Shown here: piece by piece, positions 8,261 to 14,850 of the stretch
Position numbering within the stretch: position 1 is the stretch's first letter
Layout: each line of letters begins with the position of its first letter
Source of the DNA: a virus
Strand: one strand, 5' to 3'
IMG/VR virus record: IMGVR_UViG_3300032299_000929
Coordinates: 1 to 41,165 of that record
DNA: 41,165 bases
Made by a program: the position numbers and the translations under genes
Notes under the pieces: model-generated
Databases searched by the model: none
What the model saw: only the letters and a program-made list of their open reading frames with translations
What the model was told of the DNA's origin: nothing

Positions 8261-8956
8261 TTATCGCAAGAGTATAATATGTTTGGCTTCGCTTTGTTTG
8301 GATAATGCGATTGTGTTGTTCAAAGATTCCAGATAAACCGGAGTTTCCATCTTTAAAAATATCGCAAAATCTGTTAATAATTCGACGTATTTCGAATCGC
8401 TGTTGAGATTCCAAATCGAAACATACGAGTGGTCCATATCCTTTTGCTTTGGTATGGCAACACCCGAATATTCAAAATCTAAAATACGGGAATTTGGCTT
8501 TCTGAACTCTTTAACGAAACCGTCAGCGTTTTTCTTTATGACTATTTCGCGTAGCAACAAAGAATGACTGGCGATATCTTTCAAATTGGCATAAAAAAAG
8601 CCGTTGAGTTGTTTGTCTGATATAAAAAGCGTTGATCCGTCAAGATATTCATGTCGGGGATACTCTCTTTTATCCAAGCCGACAATTGTATCAGGATTTT
8701 CGGTCAACATTTTATGACACTCTTTAAGTTGGATATCACTATCTTTTCGTTCGACAACGTGCCAAGTTTTACCGCGAGCGAAACAGACATATCTTCCCAC
8801 TTGCTTAAAATCATTAGCTTCCATCAAATAATCAATCTCTACGACTTCTTCTGGGTTTTCTTCGTTGAAGAAATGGTCAGCAAACATCTTGAAATAATTT
8901 CTGACGTAGAAATTTTCATATACTCGTTCTAATACTTTGGAATCTAAGTCTTTCAT
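8261..8956 (-). CDS. hypothetical protein with tag-like N-terminus
   Basis: A 231-residue protein of unknown function. The N-terminus MKDLDSKVLERVYENFY is similar to those of the unrelated proteins at 10483 (MKDSDSLILEELYENL), 10958 (MRDKDTQLLEEAYTKI) and 28755 (MKYKDHTVLEELYDTI). The rest has no motif I recognise; it is neither a membrane protein nor a coiled coil. Overlaps the upstream glycosyltransferase as ATGA, so it is expressed in the early-type operon, unlike most tagged genes, which sit behind a TAARTA box. Confidence 0.7.
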   Translation of the reverse strand: MKDLDSKVLERVYENFYVRNYFKMFADHFFNEENPEEVVEIDYLMEANDFKQVGRYVCFARGKTWHVVERKDSDIQLKECHKMLTENPDTIVGLDKREYPRHEYLDGSTLFISDKQLNGFFYANLKDIASHSLLLREIVIKKNADGFVKEFRKPNSRILDFEYSGVAIPKQKDMDHSYVSIWNLNSDSKYVELLTDFAIFLKMETPVYLESLNNTIALSKQSEAKHIILLR

Positions 8957-10434
8957 ATTTTTATTTTGTAATGTTTAAAATTTTTTCTCTCATTTACCAG
9001 AGTAACAGAATATCGGGAGATGTCAAGATTACTTATTCCGTTTTTTTGAAAATCCGTCTTCCCAGAAAATTCATCCTCTCGCTTTTGACCATTGATGATA
9101 TGCATGTCGTATTCTTCTGGATTTGTTATTCTCGGTGTGTGTGGAACCGACATATATTGTCCGAATGGATGAGTGTAAACATCCAAACCCACCTTTAAAC
9201 ATCTGTTGTGCAACGCTCGGTCCTCTGATCCCCAACCAACAAAATCGTTCGGGTATCCGTTTACTTTTTGAAAGTGTTCTTTTTGAAAAACAATTACACC
9301 ACCCATCAATGCTGTCGGGTCTTCAACATAATTGAATTGGCTGCAAAATCTGCTGAGATGTGATGGATTTTCGGGATACGAATAATCAGAAAACTCTGGA
9401 AGTAGGTCAACATCGTGGAAACAATAATAGTCTGCATCAGGATTTAGCAAAAATCCTAAATTATTCAGAATTCCTTTGTTGAAAAGATTGTTATCGTCTT
9501 GTTCGACCACCGAAATATCGAAATTTTTGACTTGTTTGGATACATAATCTTCCAATTTTGGTAAGATAAGGTTCAAAGCTGTCTCTCTATCTCTGTATGG
9601 TATGATTATTGAGAGTTTTTTATCAGCGTTTACTGCTTTTTTCTTGGAATATGTCGTTTCCAAGAATTTTAACGATTTTTCAAGACCCTTTATCCCGACA
9701 TCGGGAATTTGGTTGGTGAAATATCCGTGTTTGTTGATAAACCATTTGGCAGACCTTTCCCAATTGTCTTTATATTGGTCTTTGTTTGTGATTGTGGAAT
9801 TCTCATCAGACCCTTCAATGGTTTCAAGGTATTTTTCCGAATCTAAAACATCAGGAAAATACCAAAACGGTGGGCATACGTTGTTTTTTGATAAATTGTA
9901 TTCAAAATCTATGTGTTCGAAGGCATTCATATATTCTTCGTCGAAATATCCAAGTTTTTTGATGATGTTTGCGTTAAAATAGGAAAATGCGCCTTGTGGA
10001 TTGTGATAGAATCCTAAAGCACACCCATTTGGCGCATGGTATTCGTATTTTAATGTTTTTTCGTTCCCTGCTACCTTGAGGAAGTTCAAGTGATGTATGC
10101 CGAATGTTTGGGCGTGTTCGATGTATGCGTCAAAAACATCATCATCCTTGATGATTACGTCATCTTCGATCAAAAATATGTGCTCGCACCCTCTTTCGAT
10201 GAGATTTTTAAGTGCTTGGTTTTTTGCCCAAGCGATTCCTCGTTGTGTTTTACCGTAAATGACAGGATATCCCGTTTGATCGAATTGTCCGGTTGCTGGT
10301 GAAGGAACATACGTGTCTTCGCCGTCATTAACCACCACTAATTTACTAAATCTCCCAAACGGCAGACTTGAATACACTTTCCCGTAATAATCTGGTCTGT
10401 TGTAAGTTAAAAGTCCGACACCGATGCTGCTCAT
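8953..10434 (-). CDS. bifunctional glycosyltransferase: GT2-like plus beta-1,4-galactosyltransferase-like (GT7) domain
   Basis: A 493-residue protein with two GT-A domains. N-terminal domain (about 1-265): IGVGLLTYNRPDYY, GIAWAKNQALKNLIERGCEH, IFLIEDDVIIKDDDVF (DxD region) and FDEEYMNAFEHIDFEY. C-terminal domain (about 270-470): LSIIIPYRDRETALNLIL, VVEQDDNNLFNKGILNNLGF, YCFHDVDLLPE (about 335-345) and GGVIVFQKEHFQKVNGYPND followed by FVGWGSEDRALHNRC. The FNRxxLLNxGF, FHDVDLxP and W(G)WGxEDxD order is the signature of GT7 beta-1,4-galactosyl/GalNAc transferases. First gene of the minus operon, with a leaderless-type promoter. The N-terminal domain is paralogous to the protein at 11743. Confidence 0.8.
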   Translation of the reverse strand: MSSIGVGLLTYNRPDYYGKVYSSLPFGRFSKLVVVNDGEDTYVPSPATGQFDQTGYPVIYGKTQRGIAWAKNQALKNLIERGCEHIFLIEDDVIIKDDDVFDAYIEHAQTFGIHHLNFLKVAGNEKTLKYEYHAPNGCALGFYHNPQGAFSYFNANIIKKLGYFDEEYMNAFEHIDFEYNLSKNNVCPPFWYFPDVLDSEKYLETIEGSDENSTITNKDQYKDNWERSAKWFINKHGYFTNQIPDVGIKGLEKSLKFLETTYSKKKAVNADKKLSIIIPYRDRETALNLILPKLEDYVSKQVKNFDISVVEQDDNNLFNKGILNNLGFLLNPDADYYCFHDVDLLPEFSDYSYPENPSHLSRFCSQFNYVEDPTALMGGVIVFQKEHFQKVNGYPNDFVGWGSEDRALHNRCLKVGLDVYTHPFGQYMSVPHTPRITNPEEYDMHIINGQKREDEFSGKTDFQKNGISNLDISRYSVTLVNERKNFKHYKIKI

Positions 10435-10440
10435 GTAGAT

Positions 10441-10468
10441 ATTTTATCAAAATTTTCAGAAAAATCAA
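10441..10468 (-). promoter_or_regulatory. sigma70-like promoter of the glycosyltransferase-gene 46 operon, leaderless geometry
   Basis: On the minus strand TTGATT (10468-10463), a 16-bp spacer and TAAAAT (10446-10441), then 6 bp, then the ATG at 10434. It abuts the opposite-facing TAAATA box at 10469. Confidence 0.65.
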
Positions 10469-10474
10469 TAAATA
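10469..10474 (+). promoter_or_regulatory. late-type box TAAATA
   Basis: TAAATA then 8 bp then the ATG at 10483. It directly abuts the -35 of the divergent promoter at 10441-10468. Confidence 0.5.
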
Positions 10475-10482
10475 TTTTAAAT

Positions 10483-10914
10483 ATGAAAGATTCGGATAGT
10501 TTAATTTTGGAAGAATTATACGAAAACTTAAATATTGTTTGGGCGCGGGGTGGAGATATTAGAGAAGTTGATGGTCAATGTGGTTACGGTGTTTATTGTT
10601 TTCCGTTTGCAAACAAAGCTATGCTAAATTACTATACAAAAAATGGTGAAATTTTATACATAATACAACCAACGAGTGAAGTTGTGGACACTAGAAGACA
10701 TGTAGAAACAATCATAAAATATGCGAAGATGCAAAACATAAAATGTAACTCCACAGATTATTACAAACAACCGTTCGCGTTAAAAGCTTTTATGTTAAAC
10801 GAATATCCAAACGCTTCTGGATATATTTGCCCACATAAAGGAGAAGGTATCCCAACAGGAATACAGGCAATTTTTGATATCGATAAAATTGATACAGAAG
10901 TATATGAGATGTGA
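10483..10914 (+). CDS. tagged hypothetical protein, possible ADP-ribosyltransferase-like fold
   Basis: A 143-residue protein. N-terminus MKDSDSLILEELYENL is a member of the tag-like family in this window. The remainder shows GYGVYCFPFANKAMLNYY (about 34-51) followed by NGEILYIIQPTSEVVD, and near the C-terminus GIPTGIQAIFDIDKI. A 'GxGvYf...A..Y....G.iL.v' block plus a final 'xQaivfDxxxI' strand is the layout of ADP-ribosyltransferase-like domains in phage and toxin proteins. I do not see a clear catalytic R-S-E or H-Y-E set, so activity is uncertain. Alternative: an unrelated alpha/beta protein. A packaged ADP-ribosyltransferase would parallel T4 Alt. Confidence 0.55.
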   Translation: MKDSDSLILEELYENLNIVWARGGDIREVDGQCGYGVYCFPFANKAMLNYYTKNGEILYIIQPTSEVVDTRRHVETIIKYAKMQNIKCNSTDYYKQPFALKAFMLNEYPNASGYICPHKGEGIPTGIQAIFDIDKIDTEVYEM

Positions 10915-10917
10915 GCT

Positions 10918-10945
10918 ATTTTATCAAAATACCCAACAAAATCAA
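10918..10945 (-). promoter_or_regulatory. orphan duplicate promoter, pointing antisense
   Basis: On the minus strand TTGATT (10945-10940), 16 bp, TAAAAT (10923-10918), identical in elements and spacing to the promoter at 10441-10468. No start codon lies at the expected distance and no minus-strand gene follows, so a transcript would run antisense to the gene at 10483. Confidence 0.4.
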
Positions 10946-10951
10946 TAAATA
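10946..10951 (+). promoter_or_regulatory. late-type box TAAATA
   Basis: TAAATA then 6 bp then the ATG at 10958. It lies in the duplicated upstream segment, abutting the orphan -35 at 10940-10945. Confidence 0.5.
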
Positions 10952-10957
10952 TTTAAT

Positions 10958-11383
10958 ATGAGAGATAAAGATACCCAATTATTAGAAGAAGCCTATACAA
11001 AAATTCTTGCCAAAGAAGAATTTGATGAAGATTTGGTTAGAGGTTCGACAAATATGCCGCACGGACAAGGGTATCCAAACGTTTCAAGCGACGATAATAT
11101 GCAATTGGATGATGTTTTATCAATTGATGACACTGTTTCATATCCAGCATATGTTACGGCATACGACATAACGCGAGAATTTGGCGGTCATGAAGAGGGT
11201 GGGTGGTATTACACAAACTATGCTGTTATCGACACGTATCCCAAACAAGCAAATTCCGAAGAAGAGGTTGTAGCCATTGCGAAAAAAATGTTAAAGATAA
11301 TTGGCGATGTTGACGGAAAGCTTAGAATTTTCGCAGAAAACGAAGTCGGATCGATGGTTTCTGATAGACCGCATTACGAATAA
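10958..11383 (+). CDS. tagged hypothetical protein
   Basis: A 141-residue acidic protein. N-terminus MRDKDTQLLEEAYTKILAKE belongs to the tag-like family. The core contains VTAYDITREFGGHEEGGWYY (about 68-87), an EGGWYY pattern that I have seen in small hypothetical phage proteins but cannot tie to a function. The upstream DNA and first codons resemble those of the preceding gene, so the 5' portions of both genes look duplicated while the bodies are unrelated. It ends 7 bp before the convergent gene at 11391, with no hairpin terminator between. Confidence 0.7.
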   Translation: MRDKDTQLLEEAYTKILAKEEFDEDLVRGSTNMPHGQGYPNVSSDDNMQLDDVLSIDDTVSYPAYVTAYDITREFGGHEEGGWYYTNYAVIDTYPKQANSEEEVVAIAKKMLKIIGDVDGKLRIFAENEVGSMVSDRPHYE

Positions 11384-11390
11384 GAGTTTT

Positions 11391-11738
11391 TTATTCTTTC
11401 GGTTTAATCTTTTTGTTCCAAAAACCTGCTACTAAGATTGCTGTAAGTGTTGTAGCGATTGCGGTAAGAAACCAACCGTTCCAAACCAAAAACAAAACGA
11501 ACGCCGTATCGTAAACAAACGACATCCACGCAGGAACCGATCTTCCTTTTTTTTGAATTTTTTCAATTTCCTCGTCTGGTAAAAAGAAAGAAAGAGAAAC
11601 TAGCGAAAGGACAAACCACGTTACAAACACTAAAACATTTGCTGCTCCCATGCTTCCGTTTACTGCATACCACGCAAGCGCGGCCATTGCCGAATTTGTA
11701 GCGGTCCAATATATTGCTCTTAGTATTATATTTTTCAT
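11391..11738 (-). CDS. small integral membrane protein
   Basis: A 115-residue protein with about three to four hydrophobic segments (roughly 10-29, 33-52, 70-86 and 88-106) separated by a charged loop PDEEIEKIQKKGRS (about 54-67), ending in a Lys-rich tail NKKIKPKE. No enzymatic motif. Last gene of the minus operon from 15210. It might anchor or transport a precursor for the glycosyltransferases, but this is only context. Confidence 0.65.
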   Translation of the reverse strand: MKNIILRAIYWTATNSAMAALAWYAVNGSMGAANVLVFVTWFVLSLVSLSFFLPDEEIEKIQKKGRSVPAWMSFVYDTAFVLFLVWNGWFLTAIATTLTAILVAGFWNKKIKPKE

Positions 11739-11742
11739 ATTT

Positions 11743-12576
11743 TTAAGTTTCTCTATTGTTGTATATGTTTTTCAGAAAGTCAAGACATTCTTTTTCTGAT
11801 ATAAAAGTTTCTGGTGGTCCGTAACCGATAACCACGCTAAAATCGTTCTTCTTGATAAAGAAATCTAAAGCTTTTTGGAAATTTCTCATAAAGGTTTCGT
11901 CTCTGATAACACTATTTTGGTGATCAGGCTTGATATCTTTCAAATACAACTCTGAATCTGCTATATCACAGAACCATCGAAACGGTGAGGTATAGCCTTT
12001 TAAATATGCCTGATACGTATGGTCTACGTGTTCTAAGGCGTTGTAAAAGTTTTCATCCATCAATCCGATACCTTGTATAACGCTTTGGTGGTAGTAGCTA
12101 AACGCACCCAAAAGTTCAGGGTATAGGTTTATAACGGTATCGTCTGGATATTTAATAGATTTTTTAATGGCGGGTTCTCTATTATCATATCTCAAATTGT
12201 GATTGCCGTGCAAAGCAAAGTTAAAATGTTTGATTCCGGTGGATTTGTATGCGTCTATGTATTTTTGAAACACGGCATCGTCAGTTATGACAATATCATC
12301 TTCCATTAAAAATATATGCTCGCACCCGACACGCATCAAAAATTTTAATGCACAATTTTTAGCCTTACCTACACCAATTTTTTTATTGGTTTGGATGTAA
12401 TTGCGAGGAGTTTGGATGTAATTGCGAGGATAGTATGGTAATTCTTCACCATCGTTAATAAGAATGTGTTCAATCCCCAAATGCTCAACGGCTTTCGCCA
12501 CACTTGCCATCGATTCTTTGTAGAATTCGGGCCTATCGCATGTGATTAATCCGATTCCTATTTTATTTTTTTTCAT
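11743..12576 (-). CDS. GT2-like glycosyltransferase, paralogue of the N-terminal domain at 8953-10434
   Basis: A 277-residue protein. IGIGLITCDRPEFYKES at the N-terminus, VGKAKNCALKFLMRVGCEH, IFLMEDDIVITDDAVFQKYI (DxD region), LLGAFSYYHQSVIQGIG and MDENFYNALEHVDHTYQ line up along their length with the N-terminal domain of the protein at 8953-10434 (CEHIFLIEDDVII, FEHIDFEY). A 7-residue tandem duplication near residues 50-63 (RNYIQTP twice) comes from a perfect 21-bp DNA repeat and lies between the first Rossmann strands and the KN motif. The acceptor is unknown. Confidence 0.7.
   Translation of the reverse strand: MKKNKIGIGLITCDRPEFYKESMASVAKAVEHLGIEHILINDGEELPYYPRNYIQTPRNYIQTNKKIGVGKAKNCALKFLMRVGCEHIFLMEDDIVITDDAVFQKYIDAYKSTGIKHFNFALHGNHNLRYDNREPAIKKSIKYPDDTVINLYPELLGAFSYYHQSVIQGIGLMDENFYNALEHVDHTYQAYLKGYTSPFRWFCDIADSELYLKDIKPDHQNSVIRDETFMRNFQKALDFFIKKNDFSVVIGYGPPETFISEKECLDFLKNIYNNRET
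12389..12430. repeat. perfect 21-bp tandem duplication inside a glycosyltransferase gene
   Basis: Two identical head-to-tail copies (12389-12409 and 12410-12430) keep the reading frame and add seven residues. No mismatch between copies, so the event is recent or conserved by conversion. Confidence 0.9.
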
Positions 12577-13204
12577 CTTCTAACTTTTTAATCTTTTCAT
12601 CGATTTCTTCTAGAACCGAATCTTTGTATCTATAAAACATTCCATTGAATATGTTTTTAAGGCTATAAACAAACCTCGAAAGAAGTTCATCGACTGTTGC
12701 GCTTTCAAAAATTTCACCCTTTTTCATGTTGAACAAATAACTGTTTATCCCTGAAAAGGTATAAACAAATTGGTAGAACAAAGATCGGTTGAAAATGTGT
12801 GTATTTCTTTGATTTTTCAAATTCTCCAATTCATTTTCTAAAGTTGCTGGATGATGACCGTAAAGTGCGCCAATATTGTTATATTGAATCAAATTTGCTT
12901 CCTTTTCTCCGGTAGTTTTGTTGACGAACGGAAGTTGGGCAAAAAAGATAACAGGAATTTCCTTCTTTCGAAAGTCTTCCAATACTTTTTCGACGTATTT
13001 GTGTTGGTTTCTCTCTTTTGCGCTCAAAAGGGTGTCGATGATTTTATTTCTTTCAACATCAACCTTTTTTTGTTGTTTTACTCTGTTAGCTTTTGTTGGT
13101 AGTTTCGTTTTTTCTATCGAGTTCTGCAAAATCTCACCACTTTCAGCAAGGAGATTTTTACCATCTTCCAGCATATCTTTATATTTTTCTTCTATATTCT
13201 TCAT
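12563..13204 (-). CDS. hypothetical protein sharing an N-terminal module with the gene at 13483
   Basis: A 213-residue, Lys/Glu-rich, probably helical protein. The first 34 residues (YKDMLEDGKNLLAESGEI, then LQNSIEK) closely match the N-terminus of the 67-residue protein at 13483-13686 (YTDMVEDCKNVLSESDAI, then LQNAMKN). The central part includes VEKVLEDFRKKEIPVIFF and a segment NNIGALYGHHPATLENEL; no known domain recognised. Overlaps the downstream glycosyltransferase by 14 bp. Confidence 0.7.
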   Translation of the reverse strand: MKNIEEKYKDMLEDGKNLLAESGEILQNSIEKTKLPTKANRVKQQKKVDVERNKIIDTLLSAKERNQHKYVEKVLEDFRKKEIPVIFFAQLPFVNKTTGEKEANLIQYNNIGALYGHHPATLENELENLKNQRNTHIFNRSLFYQFVYTFSGINSYLFNMKKGEIFESATVDELLSRFVYSLKNIFNGMFYRYKDSVLEEIDEKIKKLEDEKK

Positions 13205-13215
13205 GTTTTGTTTTA

Positions 13216-13443
13216 TTATAAAATTTGTTCAATTACTCCACCAAATTTTCCACCGTCTCGATAACATTGTATGCAGAAGGCCATATATTCTCTAAATTTG
13301 TTTTCGTCTGTTTTGGAGAATTTTCTTTCTATATATTCCAAGTGTTCAGCACATTCTTGGTGATATTCTTCCAGCACAAAAGAACCGTCTGTTGGTCTTT
13401 TGGTTATTAATAACGGTTTCCATTTTTCTGTTGTTTTATTCAT
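13216..13443 (-). CDS. small hypothetical protein
   Basis: A 75-residue protein (MNKTTEKWKPLLITKRPTDG...). An in-frame ATG lies four codons earlier (13455), but the one at 13443 has the AAAAAT-ATG context seen at most minus-strand starts here. It contains ECAEHLEYIERKF and CIQCYRDGGKFGG; a CxxC is present but no second metal pair. Lies between two genes that share an N-terminal module. Function unknown. Confidence 0.55.
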   Translation of the reverse strand: MNKTTEKWKPLLITKRPTDGSFVLEEYHQECAEHLEYIERKFSKTDENKFREYMAFCIQCYRDGGKFGGVIEQIL

Positions 13444-13482
13444 ATTTTTTTCCATAATCTTTCTGCAAGCCCTCCATAAATT

Positions 13483-13686
13483 TTATTTTGTATTAAGTTC
13501 TTTACTAAAATTTTTCATCCGTTTCAGAATTTTTTCCAATTCTCCGAAAAATTCTTTATCATCGTCAGATGCGCCGTTAGCATCTTTAACGTTTTTCATC
13601 GCGTTTTGCAAAATCGCGTCACTTTCAGAAAGGACGTTTTTACAATCTTCGACCATATCTGTGTATGTTTTTATTTCTTTTTTCAT
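13483..13686 (-). CDS. small protein, N-terminal module paralogue of the gene at 12563
   Basis: A 67-residue protein. Residues 1-34 are about as similar to the N-terminus of the 213-residue protein at 12563-13204 as two diverged copies would be: shared pattern Y-x-DM-x-ED-x-KN-x-L-x-ES-x-x-ILQN. The rest (ASDDDKEFFGELEKILKRM) is charged and helical. It may be a truncated copy that stays in frame, or a stand-alone version of the module. Function unknown. Confidence 0.65.
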   Translation of the reverse strand: MKKEIKTYTDMVEDCKNVLSESDAILQNAMKNVKDANGASDDDKEFFGELEKILKRMKNFSKELNTK

Positions 13687-13691
13687 AATTT

Positions 13692-14084
13692 TTATATTCT
13701 AGGTGCTATGTTATAATATTGCACATCATCAAGAGAGGTTACACGGTTATTTTCATCAACCGTTCCTACGGATGTGGGAGTTATACAAAATGTTTTTGGG
13801 TCGCTTAGAAGTTCTTTTACCACCAAAGCGGTTGTTGTATCTAACAATTTTATATCGATGACTATTCTATCGTTAACAAGTCTAGAATTTTCAACAACTC
13901 CAACAGCATTTGTTAAATCGTTTCCAAGCGTCGAATATAAAAGAACTGGTTTTTTCTTTAGTATATTAAGATTGGTTTTGTTGACTATCTCGTTGATAAC
14001 ATCTTTGCTATAAATTCGACCATTTGCCGTTGGCACATCTGGTTGAATCAGATCGATTGTGTATACAATATCAGGATTTTCCAT
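13692..14084 (-). CDS. prohead-protease-like protein lacking the catalytic residues
   Basis: A 130-residue protein that follows the layout of the gp21-type protease at 40167: ANGRIYSKDVINEIV (about 20-34) matches NNRIYPLEEMVKEV; NDRIVIDIKLLDTTTALVVK (about 71-90) matches the strand-helix with STPMGQIVKSL; GTVDENNRVTSLDDVQYY (about 107-124) matches QLTEKNGKSMVSDFRLVAI. The position of the catalytic His (GELEHP in gp21) reads LYSTLGN, and that of the catalytic Ser (GVSSRALG) reads CITPTSVG. So the fold is probably kept and the protease activity lost. Overlaps its upstream neighbour by 14 bp, far from the head genes. Role unknown; possibly a scaffold- or substrate-binding relic. Confidence 0.6.
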   Translation of the reverse strand: MENPDIVYTIDLIQPDVPTANGRIYSKDVINEIVNKTNLNILKKKPVLLYSTLGNDLTNAVGVVENSRLVNDRIVIDIKLLDTTTALVVKELLSDPKTFCITPTSVGTVDENNRVTSLDDVQYYNIAPRI

Positions 14085-14847
14085 AATTTTTTTGTAAATC
14101 TCCCATGAAAACCATCAAATCTTCTTTGGATATTGTTTCGGTTTCTTCCATGTCGGGAATGTAATTCCATCTGTGCTTGAAATATCCATAAGAAAATCCA
14201 ACGCTTCTGTTTTCAACATCTAACGTGTCGCTGTGATCGATTCTTTCAATCTTTTCTTTTTCGTATGTTGCCACACGACCAACCGTTGTGTGAAATGGAT
14301 GTTTTGGATACATCCCGTTCTTTCTGGCCGTGTTGATGTAGTCCAATACGTCCAAATCTTTGGTGTTGACGTATCTTTCGTCGAAATATCCCAAAGTTCC
14401 CGCGACACCAGACCGAATAAACACAAAATCCGTGTTTAATTTGTTGTTAATCTCCAAACTTTGACCGCTATCGTCATCTAATATGGTTGGTGTTTCGTTG
14501 TTTCCTGTTAAAAACCAAGTTCCGAACGTTTCGGCGGTTTTTATTGTATTTTTAACAAAATCTGGATCGGTAATCGTTACGTTTGAGTTGAGCAAGAATA
14601 TATATTTGACACCCATGCTTCTAAAATGCGCCACACAATGATTTCGTAGTGCCGCCATACTAACTTGGTGTGTAATATGCTTGTTGAACTCAACATCAGA
14701 CGTTTTTATTTTCTTGTTTGATATGATGTATGATGGTGATTGGGCTGCGTCTGAACGAATTACAGATTCAATGCATCGTTTCAGTGACGCATCGCTGTAA
14801 ATGTCCAATATTCCAATTCCAACATCAGTGTTTTTTAAATCTTCCAT
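14071..14847 (-). CDS. degenerate GT2-like glycosyltransferase paralogue
   Basis: A 258-residue protein. VGIGILDIYSDASLKRCIES at the start, MAALRNHCVAHFRSMGVK and YIFLLNSNVTITDPDFV align with the two paralogues at 11743 and 8953, whose equivalents read IFLMEDDIVITDD and IFLIEDDVIIKDD. Here the ED-D metal site is replaced by N-S-N. Later LGYFDERYVNTKDLDVLDYI keeps the FDExY block but loses the (F/L)EH(I/V)D motif. I infer a fold kept without standard metal-dependent catalysis. It could act as a partner subunit. Confidence 0.6.
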   Translation of the reverse strand: MEDLKNTDVGIGILDIYSDASLKRCIESVIRSDAAQSPSYIISNKKIKTSDVEFNKHITHQVSMAALRNHCVAHFRSMGVKYIFLLNSNVTITDPDFVKNTIKTAETFGTWFLTGNNETPTILDDDSGQSLEINNKLNTDFVFIRSGVAGTLGYFDERYVNTKDLDVLDYINTARKNGMYPKHPFHTTVGRVATYEKEKIERIDHSDTLDVENRSVGFSYGYFKHRWNYIPDMEETETISKEDLMVFMGDLQKNYGKS

Positions 14848-14850
14848 ATT

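Noticed and set aside
11384-11390. Possible terminator between two convergent genes
   Set aside because: The short AT-rich gap has no hairpin.
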